Shown: positions 1 to 7,446, counted from the stretch's first letter. The stretch: 13,401 nt of DNA from Acholeplasmatales bacterium (GCA_016282815.1 JAEELU010000111.1:1-13401); one strand, 5' to 3'. A program made the numbers and translations. The notes: generated by a model from the letters alone, not told the origin.

Positions 1-59
1 TATTATCATAATAAATATCATTATACTGAATATTAATACATTATTAATGAAAAATAGTG

Positions 60-65
60 TATAAT
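60..65 (+). promoter_or_regulatory. Possible -10 element for the HD-GYP operon
   Basis: TATAAT lies 32 bases before the ATG at 98. No good -35 box is visible at the right distance; the surrounding 60 bases are almost pure A/T. The match to the -10 consensus is perfect, but in such AT-rich DNA it could be chance. Nothing else (riboswitch, hairpin) is evident in 1-97. Confidence 0.4.
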
Positions 66-97
66 AATAAATAGATTTTTACGTTTAGAGAGAGGAG

Positions 98-1393
98 ATG
101 GATAATGTGAATACTTTTTATGTTTGGGCAATAGTAATTACAGAGCTTTTAATGATAGCAATGATTATTCATGTTATTCATTATTCTGGATTCACTAGAA
201 CGCAAAAAAAATGGTATGTTTTAACATTCTCAGCAATCATATTTTGCTCACTTGCAGAATTCGCAGTACACTGTGGATATTACGATGTGGCATTTAAAAT
301 ACCACTAACAATACTTACTGTACTACAATTTAGTGTAGCACCACTTTTAGGTGTATTTTTCTCTGGTGCCTTAGGTTTAAAAAATCAAGGTAAAATAGCA
401 ATTATTTATTTTATTGTTAATTTATTCATTGAAGTATTAGCGTCTCCATTTGGATGGGTATTTTATTATGATGCGGAAGGATATCATAGAGGTTCAGCCT
501 TTATGATATATATTTCATTTTATTTTATAAGTATGGCCTATTTAATAGCTACAATGGCTATTGCTGGTAACAAATTTAATAGAAGAGATATATTGACAAT
601 AATTATGATAATAATTATACTTATTTCTGGAATTATACCTATGGTATTCTTTAGAATAAATATTACATATACGGCAATAGCTGTTAGTGCAAGCTTATGT
701 TATATCTATTATAATGATTTAGTTCAGCAAGATACGATGGCTGATTTAGTTTCTAATCAAAAGAAATTATCTGGTATGCAGGAACATATGATATCAGGAC
801 TTGCCAATCTAATTGAAAATAGAGATATGGAAACTGGCGAGCATATTGTTAGAACAAGTAATTATGTTAGACTTTTAGCAGAGGATTGTTTAAAGGATGG
901 TATTTATTCAGATAAAATAGATGATCATTTTATATCTCTTTTAACAAGACTTGCCCCTATGCATGATATTGGTAAAATAATCGTATCTGATACAATTTTA
1001 AAGAAGCCTGGAAAGCTTACTCCAGAAGAATTTGAGGAAATGAAAAAGCATGCTGCTGTAGGTGGTGATGTAGTACGTGAGGTATTATCAGGTATTACAG
1101 ATGAGGAATATTTATCATTTGCATCTGATATAGCAACATACCATCATGAAAAATGGAATGGTAAAGGATATCCAAATGGAATTATAGGAGAAAATATTCC
1201 ATTATCTGCACGTATTATGGCAATTGCTGATGTATTTGATGCATTAATATCTGAGCGCTGCTATAAAAAGGCAATACCAGTTGATGAAGCTATTAAAATT
1301 ATCGAAGAGGAATCTGGATCTCACTTTGATCCAAATCTAGTAAAGGTATTTTTAAATCATAAGGATGAATTTATTAAAGCAAGTAAAAAATAG
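98..1393 (+). CDS. Seven-helix membrane protein with C-terminal HD-GYP domain (putative cyclic-di-GMP phosphodiesterase)
   Basis: Residues 1-206 hold about seven hydrophobic segments (roughly 8-30, 40-60, 67-92, 97-116, 133-157, 164-187, 190-206), resembling the 7TM sensor modules found on histidine kinases and diguanylate cyclases. A short linker follows, then an HD-GYP domain (about 225-425). Visible family residues are GEH (247-249), HDIGK with H289-D290, H318, HH 349-350, GYP 357-359 and ADVFDAL (377-383). HD-GYP proteins hydrolyse cyclic di-GMP or related dinucleotides using bound metals; the metal-binding residues look intact, so activity is plausible. The signal sensed is unknown. The start is uncertain: ATG 98 directly abuts the AGGAG at 93-97, while in-frame GTG 107 sits 9 bases after it and gives a 428-residue protein. 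It is first in a tight operon, 9 bases before the radical SAM gene. Confidence 0.88.
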   Translation: MDNVNTFYVWAIVITELLMIAMIIHVIHYSGFTRTQKKWYVLTFSAIIFCSLAEFAVHCGYYDVAFKIPLTILTVLQFSVAPLLGVFFSGALGLKNQGKIAIIYFIVNLFIEVLASPFGWVFYYDAEGYHRGSAFMIYISFYFISMAYLIATMAIAGNKFNRRDILTIIMIIIILISGIIPMVFFRINITYTAIAVSASLCYIYYNDLVQQDTMADLVSNQKKLSGMQEHMISGLANLIENRDMETGEHIVRTSNYVRLLAEDCLKDGIYSDKIDDHFISLLTRLAPMHDIGKIIVSDTILKKPGKLTPEEFEEMKKHAAVGGDVVREVLSGITDEEYLSFASDIATYHHEKWNGKGYPNGIIGENIPLSARIMAIADVFDALISERCYKKAIPVDEAIKIIEEESGSHFDPNLVKVFLNHKDEFIKASKK

Positions 1394-1402
1394 AGGGTTA
1401 TT

Positions 1403-2782
1403 ATGAATAGACTAAAGGAATATTTAAAAACTGTAGATGAGGTATCTCATATAACATTTGATCCATATGGACCTGGTGTAGTAAGAATATTCTTAATTCC
1501 ACCCAAGAAAGTAAAGCCTGGCATTAGCTGGGTTGTTCTTTTGAATGGAGAGAATGTTTTACCAATTTGTATGGGATGGGCAATATTATTACGTGAGTTC
1601 ATTAAGAATATGAATGAATATGATGGTAAGCCTGTAAGCACTGAGGATATCAATGTTGCGATAGAATTAGTGTGCGAAAAGGCAAGCCTATTATTCCCCA
1701 AAACACCAAAATCAATGTTTAAATCAGATTTAAAGGAAATAATTGATGTTTTATTAAGCATTGCACATGGTAATGAGCCTGATGAAAATATTGGCTATTT
1801 ATCACTTAAAAAATATGCTAAATTTATGAACGCTCCACATAGGATAGATTTAATGATTTCATCTATGGAGAAAAATGGCAATTGGGGCTGTAATCAGAAG
1901 TGCCTAAACTGCTATGCAGCTAAGCAAATTAAGGGTAAGGAATCAGAGATAACAACCGACGAATGGAAATCTATTATCGATAAGCTAAAGCTTGCAAGAG
2001 TTCCTCAGCTTACATTTACAGGCGGAGAGCCTACATTACGTCCTGATTTAGTAGAGCTTGTAAAATATTCAAGCTGGTTTGTAACTAGGTTAAACACAAA
2101 TGGACAGCTTTTAACTAGAGAATTATGTAATGAATTATTTGAAGCATCCTTAGATGCAGTTCAAGTAACATTTTATTCGCATAAAAAGGAAATACATAAC
2201 CTGCTTGTTGGTGTAGATGGCTATGATAAAACAGTAGAAGGTATAAAAAATGCTATAAATGCTAAATTATTAGTTAGTATTAATACACCTTTATGTGAAT
2301 TAAATAAGGATTATTTAGATACTATTAAATTTGCATCTAAAGAATTAGGCGTTAGATATTTTACGTGTTCTGGATTAATATTATCTGGTAATGCAACAAA
2401 CAAAGAAAATATTAAAACAAGATTAGGTACACAAGAATTAAAGAATATCCTTGCAGAAGCCCTAAAATACTGTAAGGAGAATGAATTAGAATTGAAATTT
2501 ACATCTCCTGGCTGGATTGAGCCTCAATTCTTTCATTTATTAAAGCTTAATCCACCTATTTGTGGTGCTGGCTTATCAAATATGGCTATATCTCCAGCAG
2601 GTGATTTAATACCATGCCAAAGCTATTTAGATGGAACTAAATTTGGTAATTTATTAGAGAATAAATTTGATACTATTTGGAATAGTAAGGAGCTAAAGAG
2701 CTTTAGAAATAAAATAATAAAGCTCGAATACGAATGTCCACTTAACAATAAGGAGCTTGAATATGAAAAGAACAATATGTAA
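1403..2782 (+). CDS. Radical SAM enzyme with SPASM/twitch-like C-terminus, probable modifier of the adjacent CACACACA protein
   Basis: The radical SAM core is marked by C163-x3-C167-x2-C170 (GCNQKCLNCYA), which binds the S-adenosylmethionine-cleaving 4Fe-4S cluster, and by the GGEP motif at 207-210. Residues 383-450 look like a twitch/SPASM-type auxiliary cluster region: C387, the ISPAGDLIPC segment ending in C405, a GN motif with a following IWNS, and C445. The region is shorter than full SPASM domains. Residues 1-155 form an extra N-terminal domain I do not recognise with certainty; it could bind substrate. Such architectures commonly install crosslinks or epimers in peptides and proteins. 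The SD GAGGG overlaps the stop of the HD-GYP gene, and the 3' end overlaps the next gene by 20 bases, so the two are probably translated together. The exact reaction cannot be read from sequence. Confidence 0.88.
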   Translation: MNRLKEYLKTVDEVSHITFDPYGPGVVRIFLIPPKKVKPGISWVVLLNGENVLPICMGWAILLREFIKNMNEYDGKPVSTEDINVAIELVCEKASLLFPKTPKSMFKSDLKEIIDVLLSIAHGNEPDENIGYLSLKKYAKFMNAPHRIDLMISSMEKNGNWGCNQKCLNCYAAKQIKGKESEITTDEWKSIIDKLKLARVPQLTFTGGEPTLRPDLVELVKYSSWFVTRLNTNGQLLTRELCNELFEASLDAVQVTFYSHKKEIHNLLVGVDGYDKTVEGIKNAINAKLLVSINTPLCELNKDYLDTIKFASKELGVRYFTCSGLILSGNATNKENIKTRLGTQELKNILAEALKYCKENELELKFTSPGWIEPQFFHLLKLNPPICGAGLSNMAISPAGDLIPCQSYLDGTKFGNLLENKFDTIWNSKELKSFRNKIIKLEYECPLNNKELEYEKNNM

Positions 2783-3770
2783 GCTATTAATTTTTATATT
2801 TAGTATAGTTACCTTATTTACACTATCAGGAGCTATAAATGCTAAAAATGATTTAGATAAAATTAATAAATATGTAATAACAGTAGATCCTAATTTTGAT
2901 GATGGCTCACTTGATATTAGAATTGATATATCATGGAAGGTACTAGATTCATCAAGTGAAGGACCACTAGAATGGGTTAAAATAGGTGTTCCTAATTATC
3001 ATGCAGAAAATATAACACCACTTACAAATAACATAAAAAAGGCTAGCTATTACTCAGATGATGGTTCATTTATTAGAATTGACTTTGATAAAAAATATTA
3101 TGCTGATGATATAGTAGATTTTAGTTTTTCATTTAATCAATCATATATGTATCATATATATGGTGATGATATTTATTATGATTATCATCCTGGATATTTT
3201 AATGATATTATTGTTGATAATTGTATTCTAAAATGGAAAAATACAAATGTTACTAGCATTGAAAAAACGTCACTTGATTATCAAATTATAGATGATTATA
3301 TTACTTACCAAGCTAAGCTTAACTATGGTAATTTTATTAACATTAATGTTAAATATAATAAAACATCATTTATTAATATTGATCCAGAAAAAACATATAC
3401 TGATCAAAGTGAAAAATATCCATGGCTAATGCCAACATTAATATTTGGTGGTATGGCTTTATTAGTATTATTATCTTTTGTAATAAATCATTTCACTAAG
3501 GATCCATATAAATCAGAGCGTGGCTTTACTGTGATGAGACCATATTATTTCTTTGGTAGGCCAATAATGGGAAGAAGATATAGTAATGGTGGCGTAACAA
3601 AGGAAGGTAAGGCCATAAACCCACCTAAATCAGTTGGTGGAGGACATGGTGGTGGAGGCTGTGCTTGTGCCTGCGCATGTGCTGGTGGAGGTAGAGCTGG
3701 ATGCTCAATGAAGGATTTCTACCATACTAATATTAAATCTAAAGATTTAAAAGACGCTTTAAATAAATAA
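2763..3770 (+). CDS. Signal-peptide membrane protein with cytoplasmic Gly-rich CACACACA tail, candidate radical SAM substrate
   Basis: The start is ATG 2763: AAGGAG ends 8 bases upstream, and the protein then opens with a textbook signal peptide (KR at 2-3, hydrophobic 8-24, likely cut after A27). A TTG at 2757 is in frame but overlaps the SD. Residues 28-220 form an extracytoplasmic domain rich in Tyr, Asp and beta-type patterns, with only one cysteine (C153). A single membrane helix spans about 221-244, placing the rest in the cytoplasm. The tail (245-335) has a Tyr/Arg/Gly stretch, a Gly-rich run at 292-299, then C300, C302, C304 and C306 alternating with alanine, three glycines, R311 and C314. 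The cysteine and alanine codons vary (TGT/TGC; GCT/GCC/GCA), so the repeat is not replication slippage. The cysteines face the compartment where the neighbouring radical SAM enzyme works. Function unknown; modification or metal binding by the tail is inference. Confidence 0.85.
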   Translation: MKRTICKLLIFIFSIVTLFTLSGAINAKNDLDKINKYVITVDPNFDDGSLDIRIDISWKVLDSSSEGPLEWVKIGVPNYHAENITPLTNNIKKASYYSDDGSFIRIDFDKKYYADDIVDFSFSFNQSYMYHIYGDDIYYDYHPGYFNDIIVDNCILKWKNTNVTSIEKTSLDYQIIDDYITYQAKLNYGNFININVKYNKTSFINIDPEKTYTDQSEKYPWLMPTLIFGGMALLVLLSFVINHFTKDPYKSERGFTVMRPYYFFGRPIMGRRYSNGGVTKEGKAINPPKSVGGGHGGGGCACACACAGGGRAGCSMKDFYHTNIKSKDLKDALNK

Positions 3771-3775
3771 TTAAG

Positions 3776-3804
3776 TTGAAAAACCTCATTAAATTTAGTA
3801 AAAT
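3776..3804 (+). promoter_or_regulatory. Sigma-A type promoter lying inside a terminator hairpin
   Basis: TTGAAA (3776-3781), a 17-base spacer and TAAAAT (3799-3804) make a near-consensus vegetative promoter. Transcription should start near 3811, leaving a leader of about 19 bases before ATG 3830. The -35 box overlaps the left arm of the terminator at 3779-3824, and the -10 box is in its loop. Confidence 0.7.
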
Positions 3805-3824
3805 AGACTAGAAATGAGGTTTTT
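3779..3824 (+). terminator. Rho-independent terminator after the CACACACA gene
   Basis: The arms AAAAACCTCATT (3779-3790) and AATGAGGTTTTT (3813-3824) are perfect 12-base complements separated by a 22-base loop, and the right arm ends in the U-run. The loop is unusually long because it holds the -10 box of the next gene's promoter. The right arm also contains GAGGT (3816-3820), the SD of the following gene. Confidence 0.75.
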
Positions 3825-3829
3825 ATATT

Positions 3830-4579
3830 ATGGCTTTAGAATTATCAATTTCTGCATATGAAAGAAATGCAAAGAATTTTAATAAGAAGGGTTTAAGAAG
3901 ACAATTTTATTCTATATATACACATCAAAATGAATATGTTTCTCAAGCACCTTTAGCTACAACTACAAAGTATGTATTTGAGGTAACTATCGATAAGGAA
4001 TTTGTAGTAAGCTTTAGTGAATTATTAAAGAACGAGGGCTTTAAGGTATTAGGTAGTGAGAATACTTTTTTCTTAGAGAATTTAGTTGATCAATTTGAAG
4101 TAAACAAGAGTAATTTTGCTAATATCAATGAGGATGCAATCATTGCAATCAAAAAGGATTTAGATTTAATGAAAGAAAGAAATAAGGATTATAAGGACAT
4201 CGCTAATGATGATTCTGTATTCTATTTCATGCCTTATAATGAGGGAATTGATTCATTATATGAATTCATTAAAACTAAGAAGGATTTAATATTAGACTTT
4301 GCTAAGAAGAATGATATTACAATTATGTTCAAGGTATTAGGATATTTAAATCAGGTAGATGGATTCTTAGGATTCAATTTCTTTGATGCTGATAAAAAGG
4401 ATGAGGATGTTATCATCGATTATGCAGCAAGAATCACAATTATGGTTGACTTCAATAGTAGAGGCTCTGTATTCGCATCTGGTATCCTACTTGCAGGTAT
4501 CGGCGAAACTGAGGAAGAGCTTTTAGACTCTGATGTTAATGTACACATTCTAGCAGAGAACGCTAAATACACTAAATAA
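3830..4579 (+). CDS. Conserved-looking soluble protein of unknown function, cysteine-free
   Basis: I do not recognise this 249-residue protein. It has no signal peptide and no membrane segment, and lacks both cysteine and tryptophan. It reads as alternating helix and strand: a basic N-terminus (residues 11-25), a beta segment at 48-62, a helical charged region about 100-125, another at 138-165, beta-type segments around 164-185 and 195-208, and an acidic C-terminal part (226-236). It looks like a well-folded cytoplasmic protein, and its coding quality (charged, in-frame, strong start) is good. The start is ATG 3830 with GAGGT 9 bases upstream. It has its own promoter and a terminator that begins at its stop codon, so it is probably transcribed alone, though read-through into the PHP gene is possible. 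Confidence 0.75.
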   Translation: MALELSISAYERNAKNFNKKGLRRQFYSIYTHQNEYVSQAPLATTTKYVFEVTIDKEFVVSFSELLKNEGFKVLGSENTFFLENLVDQFEVNKSNFANINEDAIIAIKKDLDLMKERNKDYKDIANDDSVFYFMPYNEGIDSLYEFIKTKKDLILDFAKKNDITIMFKVLGYLNQVDGFLGFNFFDADKKDEDVIIDYAARITIMVDFNSRGSVFASGILLAGIGETEEELLDSDVNVHILAENAKYTK

Positions 4580-4604
4580 AACCGAAATACGGTTTTATTT
4601 TTTT
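4576..4604 (+). terminator. Terminator or attenuator overlapping a stop codon
   Basis: ATAAAACCG (4576-4584), loop AAATA and CGGTTTTAT (4590-4598) form a 9-bp stem followed by a run of seven T (4598-4604). The hairpin includes the TAA stop of the upstream gene. The SD of the PHP gene (AAGGAG, 4605-4610) begins at the very next base. Confidence 0.8.
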
Positions 4605-4614
4605 AAGGAGATAT

Positions 4615-5430
4615 ATGAGGGCTGATTTACACTCACATTCAATATATTCAGATGGATACTCAACTCTTTATGAACTAGTTAAGCATGCTAAGGAAAGAAA
4701 TATTGATGTTTTAGCATTAACTGATCATGATACTCTAGAGGGAGATAATGAATTTATTGAACTACAAAAAGAATTTAATATGATATTAATTAAGGGTATA
4801 GAATTAACCTGTAGGCATAAGGGTAAAACAGTTCACATTCTAGGCCTATTCAAAAATAATTATATACCTGAGGAATTATATTTATTCTGTAATAATGCTA
4901 ATCAAAAAAGAAAAGAAAGAGCCATTATTATGATGAATAAAATAAATGAATATTATGGCTTAGATTTAGATATAGATTTATTCCTAAAAAAGAATAGAAC
5001 TATTACAAGAAAGAATATGCTCAACTTTATTATGGAAGCTAAGAATATGACATATGATGAGGCTAAAAAATATACTGAGCACGATTCAAAGGCCTATATT
5101 CCATCAGAAAAGCTATCAGTAGAGGATGGAATTAAAATATTACATGATAATAATGCATTAGCTATATTTGCTCATCCATGCTTAATGAAAGACTGGAATT
5201 TAGCATCTGAAATAGCAGGATTAGGCTTTGATGGTATAGAAGCAAAATATGCAAATGTAGCAAATGACTATGATTATTTTAAGAAACTTGCAGATAAACA
5301 TAATCTTTTTATATCTGCTGGTAGTGATTACCATGGTGATACATCTCATGGGGATATTGGAACTGTTTATTTAGAGGATAAGGAGGTAAAGCTTATTCTT
5401 GATAAGCTAAATATTAAATATGATAATTAA
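4615..5430 (+). CDS. PHP-domain phosphoesterase (YciV/COG0613-like)
   Basis: This 271-residue protein carries the full set of PHP metal-binding motifs: DLHSHSIYSDG at 4-14, TDHDT near 36-40, GIE followed by the VHILGL region in the first third, AHP near 190, and GSDYHGD plus GDIG near the C-terminus. Members of this family hydrolyse phosphoesters with two or three bound metals; characterised relatives act on 3',5'-nucleoside bisphosphates or trim RNA 5' ends. Which substrate applies here cannot be told. ATG 4615 follows AAGGAG with a short 4-base spacer. There is no room for a promoter between the preceding terminator and the start, so expression depends on read-through or a promoter inside the upstream gene. 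The 3' end overlaps engB by 11 bases. Confidence 0.88.
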   Translation: MRADLHSHSIYSDGYSTLYELVKHAKERNIDVLALTDHDTLEGDNEFIELQKEFNMILIKGIELTCRHKGKTVHILGLFKNNYIPEELYLFCNNANQKRKERAIIMMNKINEYYGLDLDIDLFLKKNRTITRKNMLNFIMEAKNMTYDEAKKYTEHDSKAYIPSEKLSVEDGIKILHDNNALAIFAHPCLMKDWNLASEIAGLGFDGIEAKYANVANDYDYFKKLADKHNLFISAGSDYHGDTSHGDIGTVYLEDKEVKLILDKLNIKYDN

Positions 5431-6016
5431 AAGTGCTGAATTTAATATATCAGCTGTTAAGGCTGATGGATGTCCTGAGCCTAATCTAGGTGAGGTAATG
5501 TTTTGTGGAAGATCAAATGTAGGTAAATCAAGCTTTATCAATATGCTAGTAAATAGAAAGAATTTAGCTAGAACCTCTTCAAACCCAGGTAAGACTCAAA
5601 CCCTAAATTTCTTTTTAATCAATAATGAATTCTATTTTGTCGATGTTCCTGGATATGGATACGCCAAGGTATCTAAATCAGTTAAGGCTACATTTGGTAA
5701 AATGATAGAGGATTATTTAAAGAATAGAGAGGCATTAAAGGCAGTATTCCTACTTGTTGATTTTAGACATAAGCCATCAGAGGATGATGTATTAATGTAT
5801 GATTTCTTAAAATATTACAATAAAAGAGTTTATGTTATCGCAACTAAATCTGATAAGGTAAAGAATTCAGAAAGAAGAAAGAATAAGGAAACAATAATTA
5901 ACACATTAAATCTACAAGAGGGAGATAGATTAATTATTACATCTAGTGAAAAAAGAGAAGGCTTATTTGATGTATATAAAATATTAGATGAAATAATCTA
6001 TGGTATTACTAACTAA
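5420..6016 (+). CDS. engB: Ribosome biogenesis GTP-binding protein EngB/YsxC
   Basis: This 198-residue single-domain GTPase has the expected family length. The G1 P-loop is GRSNVGKS (30-37), the switch I region reads NLARTSSNPGKTQT (48-61), G3 is DVPGYG (75-80), G4 is TKSD (142-145) and G5 includes TSS (174-176). The NLARTSSNPGKTQT and GYGYAKVSK stretches are hallmark EngB/YsxC sequence. In Bacillus the protein is essential and acts late in 50S subunit assembly. The start ATG 5420 lies inside the end of the PHP gene (11-base overlap) without a clear SD just upstream, suggesting translational coupling. The start gives the normal family N-terminus MIIKSAEF. Confidence 0.97.
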   Translation: MIIKSAEFNISAVKADGCPEPNLGEVMFCGRSNVGKSSFINMLVNRKNLARTSSNPGKTQTLNFFLINNEFYFVDVPGYGYAKVSKSVKATFGKMIEDYLKNREALKAVFLLVDFRHKPSEDDVLMYDFLKYYNKRVYVIATKSDKVKNSERRKNKETIINTLNLQEGDRLIITSSEKREGLFDVYKILDEIIYGITN

Positions 6017-6039
6017 TTATTTAATTTTAATTAAATAAG

Positions 6040-6048
6040 TGATAGAAT
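6040..6048 (+). promoter_or_regulatory. Extended -10 promoter for yqeY
   Basis: TGATAGAAT fits the extended -10 pattern (TG, one base, then TAGAAT at 6043-6048). The matching -35 position (about 6020-6025, TTTAAT) is weak, as is common for extended -10 promoters. The start point would be near 6055, only about 16 bases before ATG 6071, just covering the AGAGGTGA SD at 6056-6063. Confidence 0.5.
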
Positions 6049-6070
6049 AATTATTAGAGGTGAACGTGAA

Positions 6071-6496
6071 ATGTTATTTGAAGAATTAGGAAAGGCTAAT
6101 ATTGAAGCCTTAAAGAATCATGATAAGGTAGCTAGAGCTATATTATCTGTTGTTTATGGAAAATGTAAGAATGAAAGTATCGAAAAGGGATTAAATGCTA
6201 AATCATTACCTGATGAGGATGTATTACATATTATCCAAAAAACAATTAAGGAGCTTGATGAGGAAAAGGCTGGCTATCTAAAGGTCAATAGAACTGAATC
6301 AGCTGAGGAAATCGATAAGCAAAAGAAGGTACTTGAGGTTTACTTACCTAAGCAATTAACTGAGGATGAAATTAGAGCTGAAATAGCAAAATTAGAGGAT
6401 AAGAAGATTCCTTCAGTTATGAAGCATTTTAAGGCAAATTTTGCTGGTAAATGTGATATGGGATTAGTATCTAAGATTGCTAAAGAATTTAATTAA
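6071..6496 (+). CDS. yqeY: GatB/YqeY-family protein
   Basis: This 141-residue protein matches the YqeY family in length and layout: an N-terminal helical half with the KVARAILSVVYGKCKNESIEKG region, where the family typically has a conserved R/L-rich helix, the VLEVYLPKQL motif near residues 87-96, and a C-terminal domain like the tail of the GatB amidotransferase subunit. YqeY-like domains bind tRNA in GatB and in some glutaminyl-tRNA synthetases; the role of the free-standing protein is unclear. The start follows AGAGGTGA with a 7-base spacer. It is followed after 14 bases by a hydrolase gene with its own SD, so the two form a small operon. Confidence 0.9.
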   Translation: MLFEELGKANIEALKNHDKVARAILSVVYGKCKNESIEKGLNAKSLPDEDVLHIIQKTIKELDEEKAGYLKVNRTESAEEIDKQKKVLEVYLPKQLTEDEIRAEIAKLEDKKIPSVMKHFKANFAGKCDMGLVSKIAKEFN

Positions 6497-6510
6497 TTTA
6501 GGAGAAAAAT

Positions 6511-7392
6511 ATGGAAAAAATTGATGTAGAAGCAAGTGATGGATTAAAGCTTAAGTGCTTATATAGCAAGGCTGAAAAGGCTAAGGCTTTAATTGTAATA
6601 GTTCACGGAATGGTTGAGCATAAGGAAAGATATATTCCTTTAATTGAAGAATTAAATAAGAATAATTATACTGTAATTATTGGTGATTTAAGAGGTCACG
6701 GTGAATCAGTAAATGAGGAATATTCACTTGGTAGAATCGCATCAATTGATCAAATGGTAGATGATACTAATAGAATATTAGAATATGGTAAAAGACATAA
6801 TCCTAATATAGATGTTTATATGTACGCACATTCAATGGGAACATTAATTGCACGTATGTATATTAGAGAATATTCATTCTCGATTAAAAAGCTAATAATA
6901 TCAGGTACAGTATCATATAAGCCAGGCTGCTTTATCGGTGTAGCTTTAGCTAAAATGAAATCTAGTGGAAAGGGTAAATATAAATACTCTAAGCTATTAT
7001 TTAGATTCTCAAATAATAATAGCGCATCAGAGGATGTATCATGGCTATCTTATAATGAGGAGAATGTAAAGAATTATATGGAGGATCCACTTTGTGGATA
7101 TAAATTCACAAATTATTCAAATTATATTCTATTCTCTATGACTCATAGGCTTCATAAGCATAATAGAAAGAATTCAGTTAATGGTAATTTAAAGATTATG
7201 AGTATATCAGGTGAGGATGATAGAACAACTGGTGGTACTAAGGGTGTTAAGGATTCCCTAAAGCATTTAATTATGGATGGATTCACTAGATTATCATATA
7301 GAGAATATCCTCATATGAAGCATGAGATTTTGGCTGAGGATGGAGTAGAAAAAATCTATTCTGATATTGTTAAATTCTATGATGAGGATTAA
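6511..7392 (+). CDS. Alpha/beta hydrolase of the lysophospholipase/monoglyceride lipase type
   Basis: The protein has 293 residues and neither signal peptide nor membrane helix. The oxyanion-hole motif VHGMVEHKERY is at 31-41, followed by GDLRGHG (58-64). The nucleophile elbow is AHSMG with S108; the usual first glycine is alanine. The acid is probably D237 in GEDDRTTGG, and the histidine H271 in KHEIL. This arrangement is that of the serine aminopeptidase S33/Hydrolase_4 group, which contains monoacylglycerol lipases and lysophospholipases. The true substrate is unknown but a short acyl ester or lipid is likely. The SD TAGGAGA lies just after the yqeY stop. A terminator follows at 7416. Confidence 0.87.
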   Translation: MEKIDVEASDGLKLKCLYSKAEKAKALIVIVHGMVEHKERYIPLIEELNKNNYTVIIGDLRGHGESVNEEYSLGRIASIDQMVDDTNRILEYGKRHNPNIDVYMYAHSMGTLIARMYIREYSFSIKKLIISGTVSYKPGCFIGVALAKMKSSGKGKYKYSKLLFRFSNNNSASEDVSWLSYNEENVKNYMEDPLCGYKFTNYSNYILFSMTHRLHKHNRKNSVNGNLKIMSISGEDDRTTGGTKGVKDSLKHLIMDGFTRLSYREYPHMKHEILAEDGVEKIYSDIVKFYDED

Positions 7393-7415
7393 TAAATAGT
7401 TGAAATCGATAAATG

Positions 7416-7446
7416 GAGTTCAGTAATTTGAACTCTTTTATTTTAT
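7416..7446 (+). terminator. Rho-independent terminator after the hydrolase gene
   Basis: GAGTTCA (7416-7422), a 6-base loop and TGAACTC (7429-7435) form a perfect 7-bp stem, followed by TTTTATTTTAT. The right arm also contains most of the -35 box for the next gene. Confidence 0.75.

Noticed and set aside
1447..1761. Minus-strand reading frame inside the radical SAM gene
   Set aside because: It is antisense to the N-terminal domain of the enzyme, with no SD or promoter; the sense frame continues into clear radical SAM motifs.
6017..6038. Perfect TTATTTAATT / AATTAAATAA palindrome after engB as a terminator
   Set aside because: The stem is entirely A/T with a 2-base loop and no U-run follows; it probably reflects AT-rich composition, though an operator for the adjacent promoter is conceivable.
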